Below, piece by piece: positions 44,884-56,215 of a DNA stretch of 64,000 nt. The stretch spans positions 78,394,705 to 78,458,704 of the forward strand of contig CP136067.1 in NCBI GenBank assembly GCA_032622095.1, given 5' to 3'. Each line of letters begins with the position of its first letter. The stretch's first letter is position 1. A program made the translations under genes and the position numbers. Below the pieces are notes generated by a model. That model searched no databases, was not told where the DNA came from, and saw only the letters and a program-made list of their open reading frames with translations. This DNA comes from Siphonodentalium dalli. Its lineage: Eukaryota; Mollusca; Scaphopoda; Gadilida; Siphonodentaliidae.

Positions 44884-47261
44884 ACTGATACGTCCATTTA
44901 CCGACGTTTACTAAATTCTTATATTGCGCATGCTTGACGTGTGAAGTTGGAAGTTTTCGCCCTAAACCTCCCTGATATTTTCACTCAGCAGTTGAAAACT
45001 GTGATATAAGATGAATATTGAATGAGTGAATTCCTAGCTAGAATTTGGCTCCCCTGATCTTTAAAATCAACAAGAAGTTAGTGTTAAGCAATAGCCTTAT
45101 GTATTCATATACATGGATGCTACTGGTGTGTGCATGTACTTCATCCAATACTCATCGGTGTGTGTATAATGCATCGTATAAAGTCACGTGTGCGGATTTA
45201 ACCATTTTTTCTCCCCCCCCCTTATGAACTGCAAAGTGATTCACGGTGACATGTCAATGTGTGCTTTGAGAACCGTGCATCGAAATACTATTAGGTATTC
45301 AAGTTTGTATATCTGCGATAATGCTAAATGTCCTTCATATTAGAATCTGCAAAACAAATTAAAACAGCACAAATCGCATGGATTCTAATCCAATCTGGAC
45401 CATAGCGCAATCAGCGCCTCCGAGGTTATATTCTCTACTTTACAATTTAAAACAGGCGTCTGTGGAATATGCATCTCTAGACAAATAGCATAATTACAAA
45501 TTGTATCACAGAAATACGGTTTGTGATAGAAATCCCATGGTGCTGTGAAACGTGATGAGGTTGAGATGAAGGGATGTGCGAGATTACTTTGACGCCCGTG
45601 CCTGTAATCTGCGGAAAAATCTCTATTGCAGTCCCGGAAAGTTCTCTGAGATTTAAATCGAGGGATATAGTTTGATTAATTGGCTGCTCTGAATAAATCG
45701 GAGTTTGATTTCGGTCCCGCAGCGGTGAGTAGCAGCGAGTTTGTTGATACAAACGCAGAACGCGCCGAAACAGGCGGGCCTGTGAGGTGATTAAGAATCC
45801 ATGTGCCAACTGGTATAGGGATATCGATGTAGTCCGATCACAAAATTGTATGATATTTGTACGTGAATATCGTCACGTTGAGACATATACCGAGCTGCGT
45901 CATGGCAAACGAAAGACTAAGTGCACATGCACGTGACCAAATCGTATTCTCGGAAGCCCGGAGGAAGTACCATAACTTTTTCAAGTGCACACCCTAAGAA
46001 CTGAAATTTCCAAGTATGTGAGGCTATATTTTCACCCCCTCTCGATTTGGAAACTTCCAACTTATACATGTAACTGAAACGTTCCAGCTCATATCTTTGG
46101 AAAGTGTCCCACATGTGGGCCCACAGATGGCCAATTCAGTTGAAAATATGAAAATCATGATCTATAAACAAAATAGATTACACTAAATATTGGTTCGAAC
46201 ATTAACTAACAGAGCAAATGAACCTATTTTAACTTCTGAATTTTCCAATGCTCGCTTGTTTTTATCGTCTACTGGGTTGTCCTAGTCAGTAACAGATGGT
46301 GAATCAGGGAGCTAAATGTGTTAAGAGTGCTAGAGGTGAGGGTAACTGAAGAATGGACTTCACGTGACACGTTATTAAAGGATGAAATCTTGTTTATTTA
46401 ATTTGTACATCATATCTTACTAATTTAAACTTGTGAATTAATGGGGGGTGGATTTTTGTGAGTGAGAAATTTATTTAACTAGCCGCTGTAGTTATGGGTT
46501 TTTCCATGTAAAATTTGGCTGCGGGATAGCCCCGTAGTACACTTGGGGATTTATTTTTAAATGTAAACGCATGACTTATGATTTTTCTTGCATTTTCGTG
46601 ATCAGCTGGTGTCAATCTAGCTGTGTAAACATCACTGGAGTGGCCTGCATGCCTTCAATTCGGTAAATTTGGCTGAAACGTCGTCTATATATGTGAAACC
46701 ATTTAGTTCAAGGATTCCTATAACGATTCTGCATGCTGGATATTATGGGTGCATCTGCGTGTATATATTATAGAGCGTTAAATGTAGGCATACCTATATA
46801 CGAAACAACAATCATTACCAACCAAATCCTACAACTTATTGTGAATCTCAAAAACGGGTTGAACATATTAGGTGAAGTTCATAGGGAAGAAGTTAGCAAA
46901 CACAAATTAAGTTTCTATACAGCACCTTAACGGATAGCTTACAAAATGGTTTATTATACCTCATATTAAAAGCCTATGTTAATTTCCCATAGGGTGTGAT
47001 TTTACAATTTGCAATGTTTCCCGCCCATGACACATTGCCGGTCACCATTTTTTGCAATGTTTACCGCTCCGACCGAAAGAGCCCGAACATGTTCACGGAA
47101 GCACCCGAACGAAATTTTATGACGTATTTTGACCGTGGCATTCAAACCGGAAACACCAAATTGTCACGATTCAGACGACTTCCGCACTCTTCAAAGTAAA
47201 CATCATGGATGCCGGTGTCAAATCGAAGCGATTCGCGGATGTTTCACATGGTTAGTCGGTA
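44884..47261. other. No recognisable gene
   Basis: Several short ORFs, including 45477-45809 (minus, 110 codons), lack family features. No structural RNA seen. A C run occurs at about 45213. Confidence 0.4.
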
Positions 47262-47413
47262 TAATAAAAACAATGGTGACGTGGCTCGAGGGCAACATTG
47301 CGGATAGTCTCCCCTTGGAACCAATGTCTCCCTCGGCTCCGCATCGGGAGACATTGGTTCATGGGGGAGACAATCCGCAATGTTACCATCGAGCCACGTC
47401 ACCATTTTTATAA
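47262..47413. repeat. Long hairpin, about 68-bp arms
   Basis: The left arm 47262-47332 (gtgacgtggctcgag, then ccaatgtctccc) and right arm 47346-47413 (gggagacattgg, then cgagccacgtcac) pair with few mismatches around a 13-base loop (tcggctccgcatc). GC content is well above the surroundings. Likely a hairpin MITE; it shares no sequence with the other two hairpins. Confidence 0.9.
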
Positions 47414-47683
47414 TGACATTAAAGGGGTAAACTTGAGTTTAAAATAAGATTCCTAACTGGTGTGCCTGTATAATACCTTATTGATCTATATCTGAATGGA
47501 ACTATTTCACCGGAGATGTCCTTTTAATGTTTACATACGCTGCATCGATTCTTCGCTGTTAATGCATCAGCTGTATATAGATAATAACAAGGTTACGTTC
47601 ACACACTGCAAATCTCGAGGCACAATTGCAGTAACTTTGCGCACATGGAAAATTGTTGAGTGATTCACTTCGAAATACGGAAA

Positions 47684-47812
47684 ATGCGACTACGATGGTT
47701 GTGTCTGCGTACAGAGCTGTGAAATTCGTCTACGATTGTTGTGTCTGCGATTAGAGCTGTGAAATGCGACTACGATAGTTGCGTCTGGGAATATATATAT
47801 AGAGCTGTGAGA
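47684..47812. repeat. About 40-bp tandem repeat, three copies
   Basis: The unit tgcgactacgatggttgtgt, then ctgcgtacagagctgtgaaa, repeats near 47686, 47726 and 47764. The third is enlarged by an (AT) insertion. ORFs over it are by-products. Confidence 0.85.
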
Positions 47813-50800
47813 TGTCAGGAGAGTTTTATTGATGGATTCTTCCCCAAAGTGTTTAAAGGATATAATTATGTATTTGTGTGGACATGCGAACTCTCTTCTG
47901 GAATTACAGAGATCATATATACGGTCTGACACAAACATGCGTTTTATAAGCAGTTCATCGTCTGCATGCTTTCAATGCAAATCTGTCAGTGTGTGCACGT
48001 AGCCTAACTATAGTTCTATAAACAGCATGTGCGCTGAAACAGGGAAGGCCATTTTAAATTCGATTGAGTGTGATATTGGAATACGGTATGCTCGACTACT
48101 CATGCTCCAGTGCTATATAGTCAGCTCACCGCGTGTCCATTTCACCAGAACTAAGATGATAAATGGAAATCTCGCTCAATAAACCAATCGGATGGAATTT
48201 ACTTGACAAATGAACGCTTTATCAGACAAACCGATCCGACTTGGGATTTCAATTAAGTCCAGCAATTCAACAGGGATGAAATTACCTGAACCTAAACTCA
48301 TGAAAACGGAATCAATCTAGCCGAACTGAATTAATTCTACGGTTATGATCCATAATAGGGAACTCCGGACTCGCATCGTCATTCCGAAGGGTAAACAAGT
48401 CGCATTGTCATTGGAGATAGGGACGTCTGAGTAAGAGTAATAGATGGGATGGACATTATATAGTTCATCAGAAATACCGTGATTGCTGTGTATTGCTGGA
48501 ACTTCGAGCGCAGATTACTTAGTGGATCTACAAGGACAAACACGACACCCTTGTATATATCAGAATGGAAGCTATCTTTTTCCCGCAACACAGCCAAACA
48601 TAGTAACAATTTCTGTCCATGGAGAAGTTAGGAATTACAATAAGTATTTCCTGGCGACATAAGCTCCTGCTGTGTGATCTGATTGAAACAAAATTAGTAT
48701 TATACCCCCGAATCTATGCATAAACTTCAAGGAAGAGATACACCATCTCTGAAATTCCCATGCGTATATTGTGGGTATAGTATACTGTGTGAATCGTAAT
48801 CTTCGGAGAAAAATATAATTCCATTAAGGGGTCTCGGGTTCTTCGTCAGAATGTCAACCCTGCCTATACGCAGTCCGTGTGAGCCAAAATTTAATATCGA
48901 AATTGTTTGATATTATACTAATACGATTGGCACATATTGGCATAAATGTTTACTTCTGTGCTTATCGGGAACTTATTTCAGATTCAAACAACATTTTGCC
49001 CGATATTCTTCGTGCATAAAAGGGTGATATGATTACCCGAGAAAAAATAGCTAGATTATCATTATAGTTCAACACAAAACAGTTTTCCTGGTATTGATGT
49101 TACACTGATAATTATAAAGTCCAAAGCACATGGTTCGTGCACCCTAACTAAATTTAAAATGCATCCATTTTAGATTAGTTCAATATAGAGACGCTATGCC
49201 GCCTTTTTGGTCTCCCGAAAATATCACATAGCTCGATCTGTATATATTGTCGATATATATATCATTTTCGGCACCGGGAGTTTGCTTGAGGTTATGGTTG
49301 AGGTACGTAAGCTAGATTACAAGTGTGGATGTGTGAAGATGCAGATAAAGTAATGTATGTGTCGGATCTATATGTTCGGATGTTCAATACTATAAATAAC
49401 ACAATATTCATGTCTCGTTATAATCATCTGACTGTATTTCAATAACTATGAAACACGACGATCATATGACTTGTCCCTTGTATGAGACGTGAGACGTCTT
49501 TCCTATGCCTGCATTATTTCTTCCGCGCATACCATTACAGATGGAATAATGCCACATCTATTATCGATGTCCAAGATTAGACAACGTGAAGTGTCACTTG
49601 AAACAACTTTCGTCGCAGAACAAGGCCAAAAACAAGGAAATTCAATTATATCGCGAGCGTGACCTAAACTATTATATAGAGATGGCCCCCACTTCAATGG
49701 GAGGACATCATCAATCTTACTCGACAGCAAATCAGAGGGAGCTGGGGGATCTACCTATGTCCGTACAATAAACGTGTCACAGAGGGGGAAGAGGGCAAAA
49801 CGTTTGGACATGTCGGACAAAATTCCCTTTATCGATAGCACTGCATACAACTCGGCCATGAATACAAGGAAAGCGTTAGCTTCAGTGATTTTCGTGCTGG
49901 ATCTGTTCAGTCATTTTTCATCTTTACAATATTTTGGACAGGGACTAATCATTCTATCTGAGTTTGTCACGTTTGACTGGCATGAAGCCGAAAGCATTAA
50001 ACAAGTCATTAATTTTATTATATCCAGGCCTGCAACTGGATTCAGCCAATAGCAAACGTCGCCATCATTCTCTGCTGAATAGTGATTTTTTGCGGAGCTG
50101 CGTGTCAATTTACGCTCTTCTGATACTCGAGCTAATCTGCTGTCGATTGCAAGTGCGATATATTCGCAAAGCTTTTAGATAAGAGGGCAATGTTACATTT
50201 CAACCCTGTTCGGTAATATATACTGACATGCTTCCTTATCTGCATTTTTTTCTCCTGACTTTTTGCATCCATCGGTCCATCAGAACGGTGGCACCATGGT
50301 GGCACGATAATGATTATGCCATACTTTCGCGACACAATTATCCAAGATTGAATCCTGTTATTATCGATAACATTCCCAAAATTTAAAGAAATGATATGCT
50401 TGAATATAGAAATAACAAATGCAATTCATAGTTCCAGCATATTCCGTATCAAGTATAGCGTATATGCCCAGGAACTGTGTTGTGGAAGGAATAATTTTAA
50501 TGGCTTTGCACTGTGTTTTTCCACAAACGTGGCAGTGTACAGTAGACTGTATCAATAATTGTTATGGTGTTCGGAAAACATGGTAGCCATAGGGTTATAA
50601 AAAAAAAATACGTCCCGTTTATTTCGTCCGTTTTAATATTTATTTTTCTACAGCAGAAGATGTCGACCTGCATGTAACTTCCTTTATATCACAATGTATA
50701 GAATATCAGCACTTGATTTGAGGATAGTTAATATTTTATACACTCTTTGTTGTTCATCCAGATCACCTTTGCATTATCAGTTCGACAATTGAGGCTCATA

Positions 50801-51787
50801 GATGGAATCAGTATATAACTGAAGGGGCCCATGTCCACGTGACGACCAACATAGCCATTTCTAGGTGCGCACATCAAACGAACGAAGTTGACGTAACGGC
50901 ACGGAGTGATTTATGACATTGATAATCGCATGAAATCGCGCCAACGGCGTGACTAGTTCAATAAAATATCGTCTGAAATAATCAACCTCATCCGCTTTTA
51001 ACGAATCCGGTTCTAACATCCGAGAAACCATATGTTATCACGTGATACATTATAATGGATTATATTGGGGGAATTTTCCTTATTTCAGTGTGTAACTATT
51101 TAATCCCATTTCAAATTGAACGCATCTATGTCGAGGGATATACATAATATGACCATCAAATTCTGTGGAGTTAAAAAGAGGTAAGTATCTTCTAATCGCC
51201 CTGACTCTACTTTGTTTATAAACAATATTAATATCTATTTCAACAAAATAAGTTTTATAAAAATTTTGATAGGGACACATTTAGGTAAAGGGCCGATAAA
51301 TTGGGTACACCTCATTGCTGGATGGAATACATATATATTTGTAATTATTCGTTCAGAAAATTTACAAAGCACACATGGTAAAATAGCAGATTCATGAAGA
51401 TGGAACGCCGTGATATCAGTTGCATAGCTATTTAAATAACAACAACAATTACTTTTCTTGACACAGCTTGACAATCAAGTGCAGATTTCTTTGTGTTCAT
51501 CAATGCTGGTTGGTTCTGTTGATATTATGATAATGTGCACTCCATCCGACGACACAGTAGAAATTTCTCCACCTGCCATTTATTTTCTTTATTTTTCCAA
51601 ACAAATATTAAATGGCCTACAATAAATTGAAAGTGGATATATATGATACGAACGAGTTATCACATATACATATTACGCGTAATATAAATTAAAGTGTAAT
51701 ACTCATGCGTGCAACTACACAACTGAGAATATAAATGGATATTCTTAAAAGTCACATCAAGCGCAAAAATAAAATTGGGGAATGTCC
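47813..51787. other. No recognised gene
   Basis: The ORF at 49774-50052 (plus, 92 codons) is followed by overlapping ORFs in other frames and has no identifiable motif. A tattatacccccgaat sequence near 48699 resembles the terminus of the TCCCCCG-ended elements, but no partner end was found. Confidence 0.4.
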
Positions 51788-51874
51788 AATTCTCAGTGTT
51801 AAAACAAATTTCAGTTTTTAAAATTCTCAGTATTAACAAAATTCTCAGTATTAAAAAATTCTCAGTATTAAAAA
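51788..51874. repeat. 17-23 bp tandem repeat (aaattctcagtattaa)
   Basis: Five variable copies of aattctcagtattaaaa with different spacer lengths. Confidence 0.85.
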
Positions 51875-54418
51875 AAACAATCTTCGTGTGAAAAATACAA
51901 ATTATATTTATACTATCATATTTCCAGTAAATTATATCTTCACCGAAATATTAATTGCATTGCTTCAAAATATTCTTCAATTCTCATCGCTTCTTCGAAT
52001 GATGGCATATATAGACAAATGTTTTTGTTTAGACATTGTTGAATGAATCCCATGCGCGTATTATGAATGGAAGTCGATTTTCTCACAAAAGTTGGGAAAA
52101 TTGAAACTGCAATTCGCGCACTTAAAATTATAAACAAACATTAACAAACAAAAAATAGTAAGGTGAAACTTATTTGAGAAAAAATAAGAGGAACGAAAAC
52201 CTTGAACCATTGATACATGTTATGTATTTATAGATGTTGCTTTCTTCGTTGCGTGTATCAGATGATCTCGTCGGACACGAAACACTATCTGCAGTTTATG
52301 TTTAAAGCATGCACGTATACTGAACATGGAAATGCACTTTATAGAAATATTGCGTTAATAAATAAAATAATGACATGAGATATTCTGCAGTGAATATATA
52401 TCTTTTTACGCAGGAAATCTTGTTGCCGACATCTAACACATTTTAGTTCTCGTAAGCTTAAAAGTGTATAGTGGCATTATACACGTAGAACAATAAGGTA
52501 TATGCATTTCATGCGTGTAAAAAGACAAGAAAAAAACAATCCTAAACGGACAAACAAACAATTCAACCAAACCAAACCAACAAAACTAATTTGGTAAACA
52601 GAAAATATAAACCGACAAAACAAACACATAAATCAAATACCAAAAATATATATGCTGAAACAGGCTTCAGTGTTAGCAATCAATGAACATGTTCGGTTTT
52701 GGTCAATTTTAGCAAGTAAAGTAATTCTAATTTCTAAAATCAAAGTTTCATAAAATTCACATAATCAACTCAAACAATATATGCTTGGAAACGCACATTT
52801 CAGACAATGACTTGCGCCTCTTCTTGTGCCGAAATAAAAGAAATCATCAATTAATTAACGGAATTTTAACTGATAATATGGAAATTTACACTAATATTAT
52901 GTGAAACTACAAGTGAGCAGAAACGCATACATTCCCGGAAGATTCAATCAGATTCAATTCGATAGCGAACTTTTATAGTTGTCAAATTTTCAACTTAAAC
53001 ATATCCTATATCACAAGCTGCTTTACGCCAAGGAAACGGGTTTACGACATAGGTTGGTGACACGCCTCTAACTCCACAAGAGAATATGGGTGGACAAAAA
53101 AGGGAGATACAAAGTGTGAAAGAACATCTGAGAGAGATAAGAATTAACACACACAAAATCAGTTATAGATGTTTCCCCGTCGCGCCACTTTATACCACAT
53201 GCGTACTCTAATCCGGAACTGTGCCTGGCAGCCCTCCGGAAGCAGCACCTTTTTGCCGACCACATTGTTGCAAACACATTGTGTCCCACGCGTTGAGAAG
53301 AAAAGGCTAAAACGGCATCACTAACAGAGCGCGAAAGAACATGTTTAGTCGCCATTGATATTACGACAGATATGAATGGGTTCCTTCACACCCGACTGCC
53401 ATCGTCTGTATGATAATCACAAGAAAAACACAACAATAATTTCTAATGAGATAGAATCGTTCATGCTTCACTTGTATTGAATTTGAATAAAGCTTCTGTG
53501 TTTCCGCCGACTTCCAGAATATTCAGAACTGTACATAACGTACGATTTCCGGGATATTTATCAAATGACTTGTAATTTTAGACGTATATATAGCGCAAGG
53601 TGGGTGTCCCGAATTCACTCGATTTTGTTTACCGACGGAAGATTATAAGGAATATCAGCACGGCACCAGCTCTGAACTGAAAAATGTGTCACCATATGCT
53701 ACATTCATTGCGAACCGCTGATAAAGAATACATCAGTAAAGTTAGTCTGTTGTTGACACCGTTGCCTTGGTTTTGAATTCAAGCACTACATGGATCCATA
53801 TTTAGGCATGATACATGTGGATCTTTTCTCCTGGCCATAACGAAAACCTCAAGTGTAAATGTCATCTCCGCTAGCCTTTATTTTTTCTGGAAACCTATGC
53901 CGATGTTTGTTTGTTAGTAACATATTTATTGTGGCTCCCAATATATACATTATTGAAAATTAAATGATGATGTGGAAGTAATGAATGATGAGGGAGTAAC
54001 CACTGGGGATTGGAGCACAAGTTATGCAACTTAGATTATAAAGCTCCGCTCCCCATGCCGATGTTAACACTATATAATCTGAAGTCTTTATACGGATCTA
54101 TAGGTTTTGGGGATCGAACGTTGCTAAATTGTTTGACTCAACTGGATTCTTAGAATGCCTGGCCTCAGAGCATACTGAATCCACCGAATCGGTATCAACT
54201 GTATGCGTCCATCTATTCTTATTTGCAAAGGATAAAATTGAATACAATTTCGTATAACAAAGCCTGCATGGTTTAATAATACAACTATAGATTCATGTAC
54301 ATTGCTGCTTAATCGTGAAATGTTGATTTAAATTTTAAAAGTCCTTCGTTATTCATATTTGACTCGTGCACATTTCACAATTTCACACTCCTATATCTTT
54401 AATATTTGATAGTATATA
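51875..54418. other. No recognised gene; one weak exon-like ORF
   Basis: The minus-strand ORF 53068-53355 (95 codons) begins MATKHVLSRSVSDAVLAFSS and is rich in Arg, Ser and Ala with few acidic residues early on, as in mitochondrial presequences, and is somewhat GC-richer than its flanks. I see no conserved domain or convincing splice context, so this is only a remark. The rest is AT-rich. Confidence 0.35.
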
Positions 54419-54831
54419 CAGGGTCCCCACTCTCTTGAAAAGTACTTGAATATCAGACCATTCCTTGAAAAGTGCTTAAATTCATTTTATTCCTTGAATA
54501 GTACTTGATTTTCACCCATCACCTTTGATAAGTACTTGAATTTAGTCAAATTGAGTATTTTTTAACAAAAATTTCTCTCAAATCCTTATAAAAAATGTAT
54601 CTGATAATTTTCGTTGAGTCGCATTTTCATAGAATTTAATACTTACTCTGTTTTTTCCTCAATATTAGAAGAAAACAAATTATAATATGGGAAGAATGTT
54701 TGCAGGCTATTTTATGATAGCGCCAAAATATAATGGTCAACTATAATTGTCCTTGAAATTTATCACTGCGGTCCACGAAAAGTGCTTGAATAGTGCTTAA
54801 ATTTGGATAGGAGTAATGAGTGGGAACCCTG
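54419..54831. mobile_element. hAT-type MITE
   Basis: Ends are cagggtccccactc on the left and gagtgggaaccctg on the right, near-perfect inverted repeats of the CAGGG type known for hAT elements. The interior repeats cttgaaaagtacttgaat and cgaaaagtgcttgaatagtg near both ends. 413 bp, no transposase. The expected 8-bp target duplication is not clear (agtatata before, atatacat after), perhaps blurred by AT-rich drift. Confidence 0.8.
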
Positions 54832-55907
54832 ATATACATTCAGTTCAATGATGAATTAAGATGTTAAGACATTTCCCAATATTCTTTAAAATATACAAAC
54901 TTATAGCCGTGTAATATTTGGCTTCAAAATTACAAATAATCAATTCTTCACTAGCTTCCACGATTTTGATTTCATTAGGCAGGTTGGGAACTATACACGT
55001 TCCCGTTATATACAGCTAACCTCAACATATACATTTGGTGAAAACGCCACTAATATCGTGGTTCGATTTCAGTCAGTGACTTGCAATTCTCATTTTATAT
55101 ACATGTATATGTCAGATTTATTGAGGCAAGGATTCGGCATTCCTTGCTTCAGTGATAGTGAAAACATTCTCAATTCTTGTCGAAATGGTCATGTATTGAT
55201 CGGAATGGTACATTGAACTCAATGAGATCAAGCTTGAAAATCGGTTGTATCGGTCCTGATTTTTTTTGGAAAGTGGATAACATGTATATATAGTTGAATT
55301 ACGAGAAACGGACAGAATATGGCAATACATATGTAATATAATACTATAATTCATAAATGCAAATCGCCGGCATGTCGTATCTGATAGAATTGTATTTTAT
55401 AATAATATTGGTCAATTTGTTTTACGAAGAAGACCTGCTTTATATGTTAGGATTTGTGGGACGAAATGAGCTGAACAAGGCAAAATGTTTTTGGAAGAAA
55501 CATAAGGCGTCATGATAATCTGTGAAGACGATTTTTACATTCCATTTTTTCTTGACCCGAAAGCAGACTCACCCAGTGCATGATGTTACTGTTGATGTCT
55601 CCATTTTAGTCTATAGGTGCCGCATAGGAAGCGGGTGTTCCCCTCACCAAATTTAGGAGACCACAGTTTCTTGAGGGTGAACTATTCCCATTTGAGAATC
55701 CGGGTGTTTCCGACCTCTAACAGGACGCAAACATAAATGTTTTGACTTTTCCGGTGGTACCCACCCGACAATTTTGGATTTTTAGATGACACCACACCAT
55801 TTTCTATTCAATCTAGAAAACATAATAAGTTCACACAAAAAAGCAAACCTGGTGTTCTTCCGATTGGCCGATGGTCACTCCATCATATATTAACATCCAT
55901 TTGCCGC
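54832..55907. other. No gene; D1 copy at 55100-55275
   Basis: The 55100-55275 segment shares attgaggcaaggattcg, ctcaattcttgtcgaaatgg and tgaaaatcgg blocks with D1 copies at 8540 and 16535. Nothing coding was recognised in the remainder. Confidence 0.5.
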
Positions 55908-56215
55908 CATATTCGATAAACGCTATTTCGCTGTTGCGAAATGGGCGATCGTTCGATCGCTTCTCGGCCTTTTGGCTAAGATCCGTGCTGTGAGATACGT
56001 CCCCGACGATGGTCACCCCATCGGACGGGACTTCCACGGTATGGGTTCGCAGCCTGAGGAGGACGAGTGGTCCTGGCTGACTGACGGACTTCCGCTTCTA
56101 GCGGGGAGGCAATTTGACCATCTCGTAAGGGTGGGCCACATCTTTCGGGGTGCTCAGTCGATAAGAGTGGTCCGCAATAGCACCTGGTTTAAAAAAAACA
56201 ACATATTCGATAAAC
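55908..56215 (+). mobile_element. SINE-like retroposon with U2 snRNA-derived head
   Basis: Bounded by perfect 14-bp direct repeats catattcgataaac (55908-55921 and 56202-56215) and ending in an A-rich tail (aaaaaaaacaa), so it is a retroposed copy. Bases 55956-55983 are identical to the first 28 nt of U2 snRNA (from atcgcttctcggccttttgg to aagatc). The next match is gatacgtcc (55994-56002), which in U2 lies further downstream, so the branch-site recognition part is missing. The remaining about 200 bp is not U2. The U2 segment tggctaagatc resembles a pol III A box, and ggttcgcagcc at 56044-56054 matches the B box at 10 of 11 positions. 34 bp precede the U2 start, including a tttcgc/gcgaaa hairpin. 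The ORF across it is incidental. Confidence 0.8.
55956..56002 (+). pseudogene. Partial U2 snRNA sequence (5' stem-loop, then deletion)
   Basis: 28 nt identical to the conserved U2 5' end, about ten unrelated bases, then gatacgtcc. It lacks the branch-point pairing region (GTAGTA) and the Sm site, so it cannot act as a spliceosomal U2. It serves as the head of the retroposon above. Confidence 0.85.

Noticed and set aside
47684-47812. CRISPR-like array
   Set aside because: Three imperfect tandem copies without unique spacers, in an animal-type genome; simple tandem repeat.
49774-50052. 92-codon ORF as a small gene
   Set aside because: Contains no identifiable domain and overlaps ORFs of similar length in other frames.
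53068-53355. First exon with a mitochondrial presequence
   Set aside because: Composition is suggestive only; no recognisable downstream exon or domain.
55956-56002. Functional U2 snRNA gene
   Set aside because: Only the first 28 nt and a 9-nt piece match; branch-site pairing region and Sm site are missing.
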